NCBI GenBank assembly: GCA_026874595.1
Contig: CM049316.1
Coordinates: 26,767,339-26,831,338 of the forward strand
DNA length: 64,000 nt
Direction: 5' to 3'
Source: Sipunculus nudus
Lineage: Eukaryota; Annelida; Sipuncula; Golfingiida; Sipunculidae
Position numbers and translations under genes: made by a program. The notes beneath the pieces are model-generated. The model worked only from the letters and a program-made list of their open reading frames with translations, searched no databases and was not told the origin of the DNA. Shown one piece after another: positions 1 through 11,882 of this stretch (position 1 is its first letter; each line of letters starts with the position of its first letter).

Positions 1-148
1 GAACAGGCCACAGGCACAGAGAGAATTGCCCCACACGTGGTTTCTGAGCGGAGCCTGATGCCTGTCAAGTGTTTGTTGACTTGCATTTGGTTGGCTGCTC
101 ATCACATCAGCAGACAGGCCCATGTGCACCACCTGGTGTTTAAGTGCA

Positions 149-234
149 TCATAAACGGTCAAAGCAGGCAGCGGGAAAATCAGTAGCTTCTTTAGAAGTG
201 CAAGATTTCCGCTGCCTCAGGAGCTTAGCGACAC
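149..234 (-). other. Possible terminal exon of an unrecognised gene (weak)
   Basis: Bases 1-240 are richer in G+C than the flanking DNA. On the minus strand ATTCCTAG at 235 could be an acceptor. It is followed by an 86-base frame (VAKLLRQRKSCTSKEATDFP then AACFDRL) and TGA at 149. Other frames across 1-220 are also open, so the coding frame is uncertain. No family recognised. Confidence 0.15.
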
Positions 235-1084
235 CTAGGAATAGATATTTAATACAAGTACATCCCTGCAGACAATAATTAGAAAGCATACTACATTTAG
301 CTACTGACAGCTATGGCCTAGTCACCTGTCAACCATGATGCTGTATTACTGTTTGGCTGGCCATGTACTCCCAGACATTCTATGGTTGGAATTGTGCGCC
401 ATTATTGCTGATGCTGAACTGCTAAATCAGTCAAATATTGAGACGGACGTACCGGTACCATAGTGAATGTTGTCATCTTTACTGGTTTATACTCGTTATC
501 TGTACTGGTATATACTTATGATACATTTAACAGGTTTTCCAACAGACTGTTTCTGAAGAGTTAAAATTTGATAAAAAAAAGAGAGGTTTATCATGAAGGT
601 AATGTGATATTATTAACTTGAAATATTTAAGTACGTGATCAATAAAAGCTCTTCTACAATCAGCAAAAAGTGTATTATGGATGTGACATGATAAGACTTC
701 AAAGCCAGGATTAAATTTCACTCCGTCATAAAAGATTCTCCAACATATTCATATTCAAACAGAGTACACATTGGCCTTTATACACAATTAAACCTACAAA
801 AACATATGTAGAAGACCAAAGATCAGAGAGAAACAAAATAACCATTACAAAAATTACCTTTAACATATTCAGACATTTTCAGACAAATTTATGACGTTTT
901 ACTAATTACATCAGATCAGGGATGATTTCAGACTTTTTTAAAGGATAGATCTAGAAAGGCCCATCTAGATGAGGATGAAGGTCACCATATGATAAGAATG
1001 ATATTTTACAATTAAGCTTTCAGGATTTCAGACTTTATATGTACATGGGTAGCAATAATCAAAAAGTCATAACCTGTCATTAAG

Positions 1085-1205
1085 ACAATGAAGCAAATCT
1101 CTGAGGTTCTATAAAGATTTCACCATGATGAAACTGGAGCACCGGTAGGGTCCTTCCCCTCTAAACTTCACACCTTAACAACTGGGCTATATCCCACCAC
1201 TCAAA
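1085..1205 (-). mobile_element. tRNA-derived SINE, family 1 (copy 1)
   Basis: On the minus strand it starts with an A-box-like TAGCCCAGTTGTTAAGG, continues through a decayed B-box region with CCGGTGC, and ends with ATGGTGAAATCT and AGAACCTCA. The same order and words occur on the plus strand at 59,710-59,835. Confidence 0.6.
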
Positions 1206-1690
1206 TTCAGATTTTTCACTGCCTGGTCAATTCCAATTCTAGATTTTATAATAAACCTAAATTCCATTTTGATTCCAATTCTGTGTGATGGAAACACAAA
1301 TTCCAATTCATTTTATCTAATTCAAATTCAATTCACAAAATTCAAAAAGATTGCAATTTTTTTATACAATTGTTGGACAAACAATTCAGTGTGTGAGGTC
1401 AAACAGGATTTCACTCTGCTCATTTGTGCTCCTGTGACACCTTTGAGAGGCATCTGTGTTTGACGGTGACCAAAAAATGCATGGGTGATATGTAAAATGC
1501 AGAACTGAAAATGAATATCATGTTCTAATGCATGGCAGTTAAGAAGATGGTACAGCTGGAACGTTTGTTCATCAATTCAGTTGAACCATCTGAACTGCAC
1601 ATATTAAACCCATTTCAATTCCAATTTGTTAACAATTTTAATTCATATTGTTTTCCATTCTATTCCAATTCAATTACAATTCAGAACTGA
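1201..1690. repeat. Degenerate AATTCC/AATTCA-rich simple repeat
   Basis: Words such as CCAATTC, AATTCCAATT and CAATTCA recur many times over about 490 bases with little other content. Confidence 0.5.
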
Positions 1691-1722
1691 TCTCAGGATT
1701 CATTTACATGTATGTATATATA

Positions 1723-1757
1723 TGAGAGAGAGAGAGAGAGATGGGGGGGGGGTGGGG
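1723..1757. repeat. (GA)n followed by a G-run
   Basis: Nine GA units, then AT and a long G tract. Confidence 0.8.
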
Positions 1758-2449
1758 TTCACTTTATCATAGAGATGTAATTTGTACCATGATCTCATGA
1801 AATCTGTTCACAGCTAGGCTGCTCCTCCTGTCCTCATATGATATAAAAAAGTTTGCTGTACCTGCTATTAAGACTCATCTGAAGCTGTAATGTTAAAACC
1901 TGAAACACTAGACTGTACACATCTGGCCTGTATTAAATGAAGATCACTGAACTCATTTGTGATTTGTGTCATGGACATATCAGTTCTACTATCTTCAATT
2001 TGACAAACTCTTTTCACCTGTACATCATTAACTAACCAATACATGAAACACCAACTGCAACTAATCCAGCCATACTGCAAAAATGTAACCATACTCATTA
2101 AAAAAGTCAATATCTAAATTGAAAGCAGTTTATATATTAGAAGAATCTAAGGAACCATTCTTAAGTTGAAAATACCAAGATATATTCTCACACATGTAAC
2201 TTTTTGACAAAGCATTTGTTTACATCATATGACCTTATTGAGTTCTTAATTACATTTGCGTCACAACAATAATCAAATATTGTGCCTCAGCTTGCATCAA
2301 TGATATTACCCTTTCACATGTATCATGTCTTGCATTATAAATACTTTGTTCATGATCCCGCACACATTAGTTTTAACAAATGAATCTTTCATCTGCAAAC
2401 TTTTGTGATAAAGTGAAATCTGCATTATGAGACCAAACATTGGGCTGGC

Positions 2450-2595
2450 TGAAGTGGTCTTTATTCACAGTTGGTCTTATTAATAGACAGGTCAATTTAA
2501 CCCAATATGAATGCTTTTGGTTCACCCAAGGGGTGGTTTTAACAGACAGGGGGTCTAAATAGACAGGTGGTCTTTCAGACAAGTTCCACTGTAAA
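2450..2595 (-). mobile_element. MITE-like fragment with TACAGTGGAAC terminus
   Basis: On the minus strand it begins TACAGTGGAACTTG and holds repeated AGACCACCTGTCT-type words. The terminus is the same kind as the elements at 33,866 and 52,314. The other end is not clear. Confidence 0.35.
2460..2465 (-). terminator. Candidate SYS1 poly(A) signal
   Basis: AATAAA on the minus strand about 455 bases past the SYS1 stop; no closer canonical hexamer was seen. It lies inside a MITE-like fragment, so the assignment is tentative. Confidence 0.3.
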
Positions 2596-2920
2596 TGTTC
2601 AACAGGAAAACTATTCTGACAAATTACCTCTAGACCAGAGATTCAGAGGCTAACCTTTGACCTATTTCAAAGGTTAACTTTTGCCATAACCTTTGACCCA
2701 TTTTATCTTGTCTCATGGGCTTACCATTAACATTTTATATTTTCTTGCAGTCTTGCAGTAGACATGTTACATCAGTAATTGTTCCACACAGAATGCCGCA
2801 AAATAGTACAAAATGTATTTTCATGTTACATCTCTACATTATACACAAAGAATGCCTCAAAAATGGTACATTTGGTTGTTTGAAAAATCATACAGTCTTT
2901 CTTGTGATAAGTATATGGCA

Positions 2921-3161
2921 CTATAAATCAACTTTAGGTCCCAAAGCGAGAGGAATGGCCTTCATCTCTGACCTCATACATAAAAATTCTCCCAGGACGG
3001 TCATTATAACGATGCATACAATGTTCATGAGCCACCAAGATAAAGTATTAGGGAAGGCAGCATTATATGCACAGCACAAAACTAAATGAAGAAAATGAGC
3101 TGTTAGCGTAAAGTCAAGACACTGTTTGGTCCTCTTGACGGTATACCACAAGCCTGCAGCA
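2921..3161 (-). CDS. SYS1: SYS1 coding exon 3 (residues 77-156, stop)
   Basis: Acceptor TTTGTTTCAG; reads AAGLWYTVKRTKQCLDFTL and onward through two further spans to ...LGPKVDL and TAG at 2921-2923. The plus-strand open frame at 2715-3089 is only antisense to this exon. Confidence 0.95.
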
Positions 3162-6100
3162 CTGAAACAAAAAAGAATAAATATGCTTAGTGTGGTACAC
3201 TTAAAAACATGATCACTGTTATAGAATATTGTAATACTACTTTTGCTTCTTATCACCACCTTAGTATTAACTATTAACACTTGAAATAATTATTTCTTGC
3301 TGTGTATGCATAAGCATATTTCAGCTTTTCTTATGAATTCTGCTTAACCAAGATTTTTTTGTTTAACAAGGGACCCATGGGTCACGGCGCTCAGCTGTTA
3401 TATATGATAAAAATATGATTTGGGAAAGAGGCACATGCTTGTTTTGTGTGGTAATAAATATAAGCTTTATTATGAGTTGTTGGTGTTTAGCTTATGTATG
3501 ATTTTGATAGTATCTTTGGAGACAGGGAAGAGGATTGATTTCATTTATTTTATTAACAAATGGAGTGCTATTGTCACACAGATTTTGACTTGGCCATATA
3601 ACTTATTAGCAGCATATGTTATAAAAGAGTTTAACTATTTATTAAAATTTATAATAACAAATATTGTGCCAATATAGTTTTTATTTAAAAAAATAAGAAA
3701 ATCATATGATTTTTTAAAATAAAATATAACTGAAATGATTATTGAAATAATATTATAGAATATATTCATGAATGCATTCATGAAAACATTTTGAAAGTAC
3801 CTGCACTGGTATTCAAATACTTTCATTTTTACCTGAATTCCCATTCTTATGCAATAAAATTGTTTTAATGCAGTACATATTCATATTCGTATTCAAATAC
3901 ATTTGCAAAGCATTCACACCATGTCTAGTATTTATTCAGTTTTAGCCAAACAAAGATGTTGAGAATCCAGAATATACAAAATTCACAAATTTAAATAATG
4001 ATCTTAAGTACCTGGTTTTATGGCTTTTATTTATATTAAAAAAAATAAATGTAATGTATTCACTTTGGACTACTTTCACATCAATCTACACACTAGACAC
4101 AGTAGGAATCTAGATTAATATTATCAACTGTGTCTTCCTTCATATGATCCCTAATGATTAGTAATGAATAATATGATTTATTTTTTTATCATTAAAATTT
4201 CACTGAAAAATACCATAGGTGACTGCATGGTGTTATTTGGAATAACATTGACATTGACATTCTATCCATCTATACAAGATTCTTACATCATCAGTAACTG
4301 CAAGTTAATTTTCTGTTACTCATCAACTAACAAATTCCTTTTCTATTAATTTTTCTTTAATTTGTTATAAAAAAAAACAATACAAAATTATTAATTTATT
4401 GTTTATTGTTATGTTGTTTTTCAAAACAACTACTAGATGAGTTGGGTTGGACACCTGGATCAACTGTGGCTGGGCATTAGCTGCCTGGCTGCCCTAGTGT
4501 ATGCTTCGCTCAAGCATGCATAATTTGATGAAAGGTCAACAAGGTCAACATACAGGTGACTGAAGAGGGGCTGGATTAAGCCTGGGTCTGACATGGTCTC
4601 ATATAAACATTAATAAAAGCTACAATATTTGGCCAATTTCTTTCAGCTTTCTAAACTACAAAGATGAAATCCTTATGTGTGCATGATATGAAAATTATAT
4701 CAACAGTGCCCTCAGGAAACAAATGTGCCATGGTCAAAGTTGGGCAAAATTTAAGGTACTAATTTTATATTTATATTTATACTAATAACTTATAAAATTT
4801 GAAAAATTCAGAACTAATTTTTGGTATTCAATTGAATCTTGATTAAATAATGTTACATCCCTGACAAAAAATCTCTAGCTTCAGCAATCCTCTTGTTAAG
4901 GGAGTAAATATATTTCTTGATTTTTTTTAAATTGCATGATGTTTGGGCCCATAACTTACAACAATTACGCAATACTGACATCATTTCTGGCATGTGCATA
5001 GCGAATGTATAGAAAAATATGTATATTATATATGATCAAAGTCAGATCAGTGGTTTTGATATTAGGCAGTCTTACAGTGTAACAATGGGTTTTAAATGGA
5101 AAAATGAAGTTTTTCATTAATATTTCGAAGGAATTAAGTCCTAGTGATAAAATTCTTGGCATGGTAGGGGATTTTGGAGACATCTAACTGTATGCTAAAT
5201 TTAGAGCTGAAGCTGGGGAGCTGAGCTCTAGCAAACTGCATAACACTAGCTTGATGTAAACTTTATGTGACATGGTGCTTGAAAACTTGAATAAAATCTA
5301 CAGTTTTTGATCAACTGGTTTCAAATTTTTGATGTTAACAGACAACATGCTAACAAAAACATGCTGTGAAAATTAAATCCACAGTACTTACAGGAAAAAA
5401 AACGTGCCATGGTTAAACTTGGGCAAAATTTAAGGTACCAATTTTATATTTTTGCCAATATTTAAAAAAATTTAACAGATTTTGATCTAATTTTGGGTAT
5501 ACAATTAAATTTTGATCAATTAAAGTTGTATTACTGAAAAAAAGTCTCTACCTTTAACACTTTTGGTCTTAAGTGACCAAATATCTTTCCTGATTTTTTT
5601 ACAGTCCATTATGTTTGGGCCCATAACTTTTTTATAATAAATAATACTGACTTAAATTCTGGCATGTACATAGGAACTATATAGAGGAATATTTATGGTA
5701 AATATGAAGAAAACCAGATGAGTGGTTTTGATATTAGGCAGTCCTGAAGTGTGAAAATAGATTTCTAATAAAAAATTGAGGTTTTTCCTTAATATCTAGA
5801 AGGAACAAAGTCCTATGGACCAAATTTTCGGCATGGTAGGAGATTTTTGGGACATCTAACTGTATGGCAAATTTCAGATTCGTAGGTCCAATGGTGTCGA
5901 AACGTGCCAGTCTTACGGACGGACAGACGAACGGAAAGACGGACGGACAGACGACAGACAATGGACCACGACTATAGCTCAGATGACTTATAGTCAGCTG
6001 AGCTAAAAAACCTTTTAAAGATTTTTGTTGGTGGAGGTAACTGCCTCCATTTTTTATGCTCGTCTTATCTAATGTCTTATCTAAGTAGGTACATATACAT

Positions 6101-9100
6101 ACAGGTACATCATTTCTGTTTGGGACCACATAACAGGGCAATAGCACTTGCTACCTATCATGTTCTTTTGTATCCTGGTGTCACACCGGCCAGTTGTCTA
6201 CTGCACCTGCTGGTCCAGGATGAGTAATAATCACAATTCCTGCACCCAGGAATCTTCCAAAGACACATGCTTTTGTGGGTGATAAATGGCTGTGCCGCTG
6301 TGGGACACAGTCTTCCCATTAACTTAATAATTAAGCATGCAGTCTGCTCACCCTGGCTGGAGGCATAGTGGAATGGCCAACTGTGAAAATTCTCACTGTT
6401 CCTTTGCCAAGAACTAAACTAATGGCCTCCCTGCTTGGAGTCATGTGTATCTAGACCAAAGAAGTCAGATTATGAGGATACACATCTAGTCTGAACAGTC
6501 TCTCTCTGATGGTCATATTTTTATGAAATGAACATAAGATGACTTGAGATGCATAATAAAAACTAGAATAAAGGTAGTCGACAAGCGACTACGTGTATCT
6601 GCCAAAATCAGAGTAAGACAGGTTAAGTGAGGCATGGATTGAGTGGCAAGGGGAAGTCCTAATGACCCAATTTTCGGTATGGTAGGACATTTTGGAGACA
6701 TCTAATGGTATGCAGAATTTTGGATTCGTAGGTCCAATGGTTTCAAAACATACCCTGCTAACGGCTGGACGGCCAGACGACGGACAAAGGACCATGACTA
6801 TAGCTCAGATGACTTATAGTCAGCTGAGCTAAAAGGCTTTCCAGGATGTAAATGTATGCCAAATTTCAGGTGAATTAGTCAAACCACTGCAGAGCTATGA
6901 GTGATTTTAACCCAAGGCAGACAAACTGATGGATGCTATGCAAAAATAGTTGCAGGTGGCTTCACCGTTTTCGTGTATGTTATAAAGCTATCCAAGGACA
7001 TTTGTACAAATTGTTTTTCCTGATTGGTCAAACAAGTCCAAAGATGTGTGTATTAATGTGTCAAAACAGACTCACAGACGGACGCACTGGAGAGAGGAAA
7101 GGTCAAGGTCAACGCTGAATCGTTAAGCACCAGGGTTGGGTTTTATCCGGATAAAACTTGTTTAATCCAGGACAATGGATAAAATTGGGTTTTATCCGGT
7201 TTAATCCAGTTTTATCCGGATAATACAGGTTTAAACTGGATCAAACTAAGAATTACCTTGTAAAATTTAATTAAATAAACATAAATGATAATCTGGATAA
7301 ATAAGTTCAGAAGGATTATTAATATATGAACAATATATAAGTTTTATATCAAATTGGCAATTTCCTCCAGGTTCATGTTTCTCTGTTGCCAACATCCACT
7401 GTTAACTTATGTTCAACACTCCAAAATGAGAAGCTGTCACTTTGTCTTCTTTGTTACTTTTCTGGCTAGTAGTCAATTTTTAAATAGGATGTATCATCTT
7501 TATAGCATCATCCTCGATCAGCCATTAAATATTTAATCATAGTCATAGGGCAGGTTAATAGGGTAACTTTTGTGGCCCTATAGTCAACAACTAATTATAG
7601 AGACCGTGGAGGAGGATGCCTGAATGACTTTAATCCAATGGAGGTATCACCTCTCAGGCTGTCATGACTGGATGATTGTCAAATGGTAGTCCACTGTGGC
7701 TCCTTGTGTAAACATGCCTTACCAGTGGCAAAAGAGTCAAGGATTTATACTACTACCCCACATTCAGAGAAACCTACTTGGGCAAGATAGCTTTTTAAGT
7801 ATTTAATTATTTGCTTCATGAAAGGTCACCCCCACAAAATTACTGACATAGTGACTGATGTCACTGTGTATCTCAAGTTATTTATGCAATAAATAACTGA
7901 ATTATGTACATCTCTCTCAGATGTAAGAATAGATGCTTATCTGTGAATATATGATATTCTATAGTACCACTCATTGTGAAGTTTAACTAAACATGTGTGA
8001 ACTGCAATTGTTTATCTTTTTTACAGTATAATGTACAAAATAGGTGAGAATGTTTTAATAAGTCATTCTCTAATTGACCTCTCTAAAGAAGAGAAATATT
8101 TTCAAGTTTTAAAATTATTATTAAAATCATGTCATGACTGTCTGTGACAAAAACAATGAGTTTTATGTATAAATATATGGTAGCATTACAATTCAGTTCA
8201 CTAGACATAAATGTTCCTTATAAGAACTGTATCTTTTTAAAGTGGAAAGCTAAACTTTATATAAAATGTCTACTTCACAGACAGTATACACCCAAATTTC
8301 GGATAAAACTGGATAAAACCTGTTTTATCAGATCCTGATTAATCCAGATTTATCCAGTGGATTAAACCAACTGCAGATAAAACTGCCAACCCTGTTAAGC
8401 ACCAGTTCACATGTGACCTAATAACTGGTGTAAGATTCAGAAAAATTGGTCTAGTAGTCTCAGAAGAGTTCTCTGGAAACTAACACTGCGGTGGTGGCGG
8501 AATCAAGTCAAAAACATAGTATCCGCAAAACTTTTGGCGGATACAACTAACAAATGGTGACAAATATCACATACACAGCAGTTCCTGTTTCACAGTTACA
8601 AACTGAGCAAATCACTATAAATGTTTTTCATTGGTAATACAGTGAATTATTTTGAATATTTATATTAACTTTTAAAAAAGAACTCAAGTAGAAACGATAA
8701 ATGCATCAACTGTATATACAAAGAAACTTTAAAAGAAGTTTGAAGAACAAATTTCATCACTTAATGTATTATACTCTTTATTTTTTACATCCAATATATC
8801 AAATATTTCCAGTCACTCAGTCATTATATTTTATGATGCATGGCATCATAAAATTTTGCAGTCATAAATACTGTCCATTCAGCTTGCACTGGTGACTAGG
8901 CAATTAATCCTGAGCCCTAAAGTTTTATGACCTCAGAGTAAACATCACACCTCTTCATCAAGTGGTTTGTTCCAATCAAGTACTGCCCTGAAACTCCAGC
9001 TGGGTACTGATCACTGAAGCCAATTAGTGATAGAGGGGGAGGAGTAATCCAGTTTCCCAAATATGACTAGAAGGCATATTACTAACCTGGTTAAAGAGTT

Positions 9101-9191
9101 TAGTACAAAGGCTCCCATTAATAACCTTCCATGACTCTCTGTAAACTGGAAAACCTGCAATATTGATTTATAATATATGAGCTTTTCTGTA

Positions 9192-9223
<32 letters not shown>

Positions 9224-9766
9224 TCATTTCATATAAAATCACATGTAACCATGCCAATAATAACCTAAGACATAACAATTTTAACATTCTGACAACTGTT
9301 AACCAATTTGCATTCAGTGTTTTAAATGAGATGTTAAGGTTTCAGTAAAGATAAAAGGTACTGTCTTTTAAGTAAATTATTTTCTATCACCAATAAAATA
9401 AAATTCTGAAATATTCAAACACACCTTTGAATTTGTCAGAATTAAGAAAAAATTACTGTTAAGAACCACTGCCTTTTACAGATATATATACATTTACAGT
9501 ATTTAAAACAAAATTGTAAGAAGATTCTGAAAAAAAAATAAAAATTTTCACCATACACTCTTATCATTATATAATCTTTTTATCATATTAAAGCAAATCC
9601 CTACCTTATAACCAAGAAGCTGATCTAGCGATCGATGGGATCCCACCATGAAGCATGTTACCGTGATCCAAGTGCCTAAACTGACATAAAAAAAACACTG
9701 CATGGCAACCATCTGAGCCACAATCAAGCCTGGGTCCCAGGCTGCACTTCTGAACTGTCCTGGCAT
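2921..9766 (-). CDS. SYS1: SYS1 Golgi-localized integral membrane protein (3 coding exons)
   Basis: Joined minus-strand exons 9766..9605, 9154..9087 and 3161..2921 give 156 codons plus TAG, the same length as human SYS1. The N-terminus MPGQFRSAAWDPGLIVAQM and the stretches KQCLDFTLTAHFLHL and VLGEFLCMRSEMKAIPL match the SYS1 family closely. Four hydrophobic spans are visible at about residues 13-33, 64-85, 91-110 and 118-138, followed by a short polar tail. In other animals and yeast SYS1 sits in the trans-Golgi and recruits the Arf-like GTPase ARFRP1/Arl3, so it supports Golgi-endosome traffic. The start is the Met aligned with the family N-terminus. Intron phases are 0 and 2, with GT donors and AG acceptors. 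Intron 2 is about 5.9 kb and full of repeats. It is read away from COX4, probably from a shared promoter near 10.4 kb. Identification is firm; function is by homology. Confidence 0.96.
3365..3398 (+). mobile_element. Isolated 5' head of family G element
   Basis: AACAAGGGACCCATGGGTC followed by ACGGCGCTCAGCTG matches the 5' head of the minus-strand element ending at 26,731; the body is missing. Confidence 0.5.
3399..4610. other. SYS1 intron 2, AT-rich, no gene seen
   Basis: Very AT-rich sequence with short spurious open frames on both strands; no coding pattern, repeat family or RNA gene recognised. Confidence 0.6.
4611..6007 (+). mobile_element. Family B repeat, two tandem units (B1)
   Basis: Two diverged units of about 680 bp (4,611 and 5,290) share GTGCCATGGT..AAA..TGGGCAAAATTTAAGG, ATGTTTGGGCCCATAACTT and TTTTGATATTAGGCAGTC. 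The second ends with a GACGGACA-type microsatellite and a 31-base hairpin at 5,975-6,005 (TAGCTCAG...CTGAGCTA arms) plus an A-run. The short open frames inside are not coding. Confidence 0.75.
6178..6480 (-). mobile_element. SINE family 2 (copy 1)
   Basis: Minus-strand words CAGTGAGAATTTTCAC, CCAGGGTGA, and the distal GGGTGCAGGAATTGTG line up in the same order with copies at 37,020 and 51,098. Confidence 0.5.
6653..6836 (+). mobile_element. Family B 3' fragment inside A3 (B3)
   Basis: About 185 bases matching the last part of B1, including TTTTCGGTATGGTAGGA and the terminal hairpin at 6,801-6,831. Family A sequence lies on both sides. Confidence 0.7.
7131..8394. mobile_element. Non-autonomous hAT-like transposon with 8-bp target duplication
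   Basis: Termini CAGGGTTGG... and ...CCAACCCTG form inverted repeats, followed inward on both sides by AATCC/TTTTATCC-rich subterminal repeats. TTAAGCAC is duplicated exactly at 7,123-7,130 and 8,395-8,402. The 8-bp duplication and CAGGG termini are hAT hallmarks. No transposase frame is present. The left end includes the perfect palindrome GTTTTATCCGGATAAAAC at 7,140-7,157. Confidence 0.88.
8550..9086. other. SYS1 intron 2, distal part
   Basis: AT-rich, with no recognised feature. Confidence 0.5.
9087..9154 (-). CDS. SYS1: SYS1 coding exon 2 (residues 55-77)
   Basis: A 68-bp exon coding VFQFTESHGRLLMGAFVLNS and then LT plus two bases of Ser77. It is preceded by TTGCAG and followed by GTTAGT. 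The GRL..FVLN.LT pattern matches the second span of SYS1, and the phases fit both neighbours. Confidence 0.93.
9197..9223. repeat. (TA)n microsatellite in SYS1 intron 1
   Basis: Uninterrupted TA dinucleotides. Confidence 0.9.
9605..9766 (-). CDS. SYS1: SYS1 coding exon 1 (residues 1-54)
   Basis: Starts with ATG (complement of 9764-9766), contains the first membrane span, and ends at ...LLGYK before a GTAGGG donor; phase 0. 162 bp. Confidence 0.95.
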
Positions 9767-10139
9767 TTTTTTTAAGTCTGTGGTATCTTCTTCTTAAAAT
9801 GTCTTAATAGATATTATCACATCAAATATTCCACTTTTGTGGAAATATTTAATTGGCCCATTCAGCAGGAATATACATCTTGCAAAACTGCCAAAATATT
9901 ATGTTCCCTTGATGATTAAAAATGTTTTCAAAGTTCTGAATCATGTCATAAATCTAAAGTAAGCCATTTTCTTTAAAAAAAATACGGGCAATATTACAAA
10001 AGATGAATTGTCAAACGTTATCACCAAAGTTTGACAGTTAAGAAATTTGAGTAACTAGAGAGGAAGTAAAAAGTGAAAACTGGCTATTCTCCGTCTTAAT
10101 TACGGTAATACCGATATCTCTTGATCACTATGATCATTT

Positions 10140-10260
10140 ATTGACTGCGCTGGAATCTGTTGTTGACAATCCTGTGACCTCGCAGTCAGACACTGATGGG
10201 TGCGAATTTGATCCACTCTCGGTGTTGTAACAGTGGATCGTCAGCCTACTCTACCGTTAC
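10140..10260 (+). mobile_element. Possible tRNA-derived SINE remnant
   Basis: GGGTGCGAATTTGATCCAC resembles a tRNA B-box and is preceded by CTCGCAGTCAGACACTGATG. The A-box side is poor and no second copy was seen. Confidence 0.25.
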
Positions 10261-10366
10261 TTAAACCTCCTCAGTCGCTATAGAATAAAATATAATACAT
10301 AAGCGACGAAAAGATGGGAATAAAGTCAATGATTCACGAAATAAAACGAAGTATCCGGGTAAATAC

Positions 10367-10504
10367 CTTCAGAAACTTTGACGTATCACAGATGACATGG
10401 GCGTCGCCATGTTGAATACCGTGAGATTTCGCGCATGACCGAAACCAAACGATACCACACACGAGACTTCCGTTGTACCAGCTCTCTACCGGAAACTCCT
10501 GCAT
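10367..10504. promoter_or_regulatory. Probable bidirectional promoter of SYS1 (-) and COX4 (+)
   Basis: A locally GC-rich block between divergent genes. It has a YY1-like site (minus strand CAACATGGCG, about 10,403-10,412), an ACTTCCG ETS-like site at 10,466 and ACCGGAAA at 10,488. YY1 and ETS/GABP sites are typical of TATA-less housekeeping and respiratory-chain promoters. On the minus strand a GTATTT donor follows 10,367, which would close a SYS1 5'UTR exon. That exon would hold a 13-codon upstream ORF starting at the YY1-site ATG. On the plus strand GTGAGT follows 10,504, a candidate donor for the COX4 5'UTR exon, since the COX4 start exon has an acceptor 13 bases before its ATG. Transcript starts are inferred. 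Confidence 0.5.
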
Positions 10505-11882
10505 GTGAGTACATCGCTGTCAGGTACTACCAGCCAAACTTTCGTACAATTCATTTAGTGCAATGAAATTTTGCAAGCTTTATATGTCTTTATACAGTAG
10601 CCTGTCTGTGTTCTCAAATTGCCTGGAGTTATATACTTTCGATCTTTTTTACCGGCGCTTTGGGATCACCCAAGCGACCTTGACCAACCTTGGTCGGATG
10701 CCGTGGTTCCTGGTTTCTTTTTCGTGGTCGTGACAGATAACATGGACCAGTGTACAAATGTTTACATCAAGGTCATTATATACTACCAACCTTAGGTGTT
10801 ACCGTGAATGTTCCAATGATCTTATGTGTCTTCTGATATTGTGATCGATCGGTGCATATCACATTCAGCGGATTAAACAGTTAAAAAGCTCTGACAAATA
10901 GGCCTGGTGCAAAACTGTTTACACAATGACAATGTGACTTGTTTGACAGTGACCAGGTGACTGTTTGAGTTTTGTTTAGCAGTTTATTTTTTGGCAGTGT
11001 TTAATATATTTGATAAATAATAAATATGGTTTGTTTTACAGATAATGATTTAATTTGCCAAAGAATAAGACATATTGATTTATTTATATTTACATAATAT
11101 ATTTAAAATATAAAATGTAGAAACAAAATCCCATAAACTTTGTAATTCTGAGCTTCACGTGAAATATTCGTGAATTATTTTAAACCAACATAGGTGACGA
11201 AACACAATTATAAATTCATAATTGTAAAATAAATAAATCTTTTTATTAAATTGTTAAATTGTTTATTAATTATTACTTATTTATTAATGTTTATTAAATC
11301 AATCCGAGGAGTATTCTATCAAAGGACAGATACACTGTGAATGTTACCATTGTTGTAAAATGACGCTGTTACACAGAGAGCATAGCAGTTTCAAGTCAGG
11401 CCATCCTTAAAAAGTTCTGTGTTGGGGCTAACCCGGCCAGTCGTGATTTTTGGCTGCGGCTGGAATTTTTTTTGACATATCTGCAAATTAATATTTTTAT
11501 GTGATCTGCCGCAAGCACCTGGGCCCGTAAAAATCTGCCTTCATGTGCAAGAAAAATAGTCATTCTATTACATTTTTAGATGCACTTAATTTCCATAATG
11601 AAAGGTATTACCCAACGTCGCCGATAGTTTAATTTGAGCCCTAACAATTAGTCAGGTTGTGCCTATATATATACACGTGGAACGATCGCTACACTCGTGC
11701 GCGAGAGTAGAAAAACTGCCCGGAAACCGCCATCAAATTTTGTTGTTCTGGCGAAACAGGCTGAAAAAATATATTGAGCAATTAGAAATGGTTCTTATTT
11801 GATTTCAAATAAAGCGGAAGCTTACCGCTGTCGCACTAACTGATTAAATGAAAGTTCTCTCGACATTCATACTGTCAACTGA

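Larger units (their letters stand above)
6561..8546 (+). mobile_element. Family A element A3, interrupted by family B fragment and hAT
   Basis: Starts AACTAGAATA with the hairpin GTAGTCG-acaag-CGACTAC and ends with GCAAAACTTTTGGCGGATAC, as do A1 and A2. The 5' part stops at about 6,650 and resumes at about 6,837 after a piece of family B. The 3' part is split by a hAT-like insertion at 7,131-8,394. Confidence 0.75.

Noticed and set aside
2715-3089. 124-codon plus-strand open frame
   Set aside because: Antisense to SYS1 exon 3; the minus strand gives the recognised protein.
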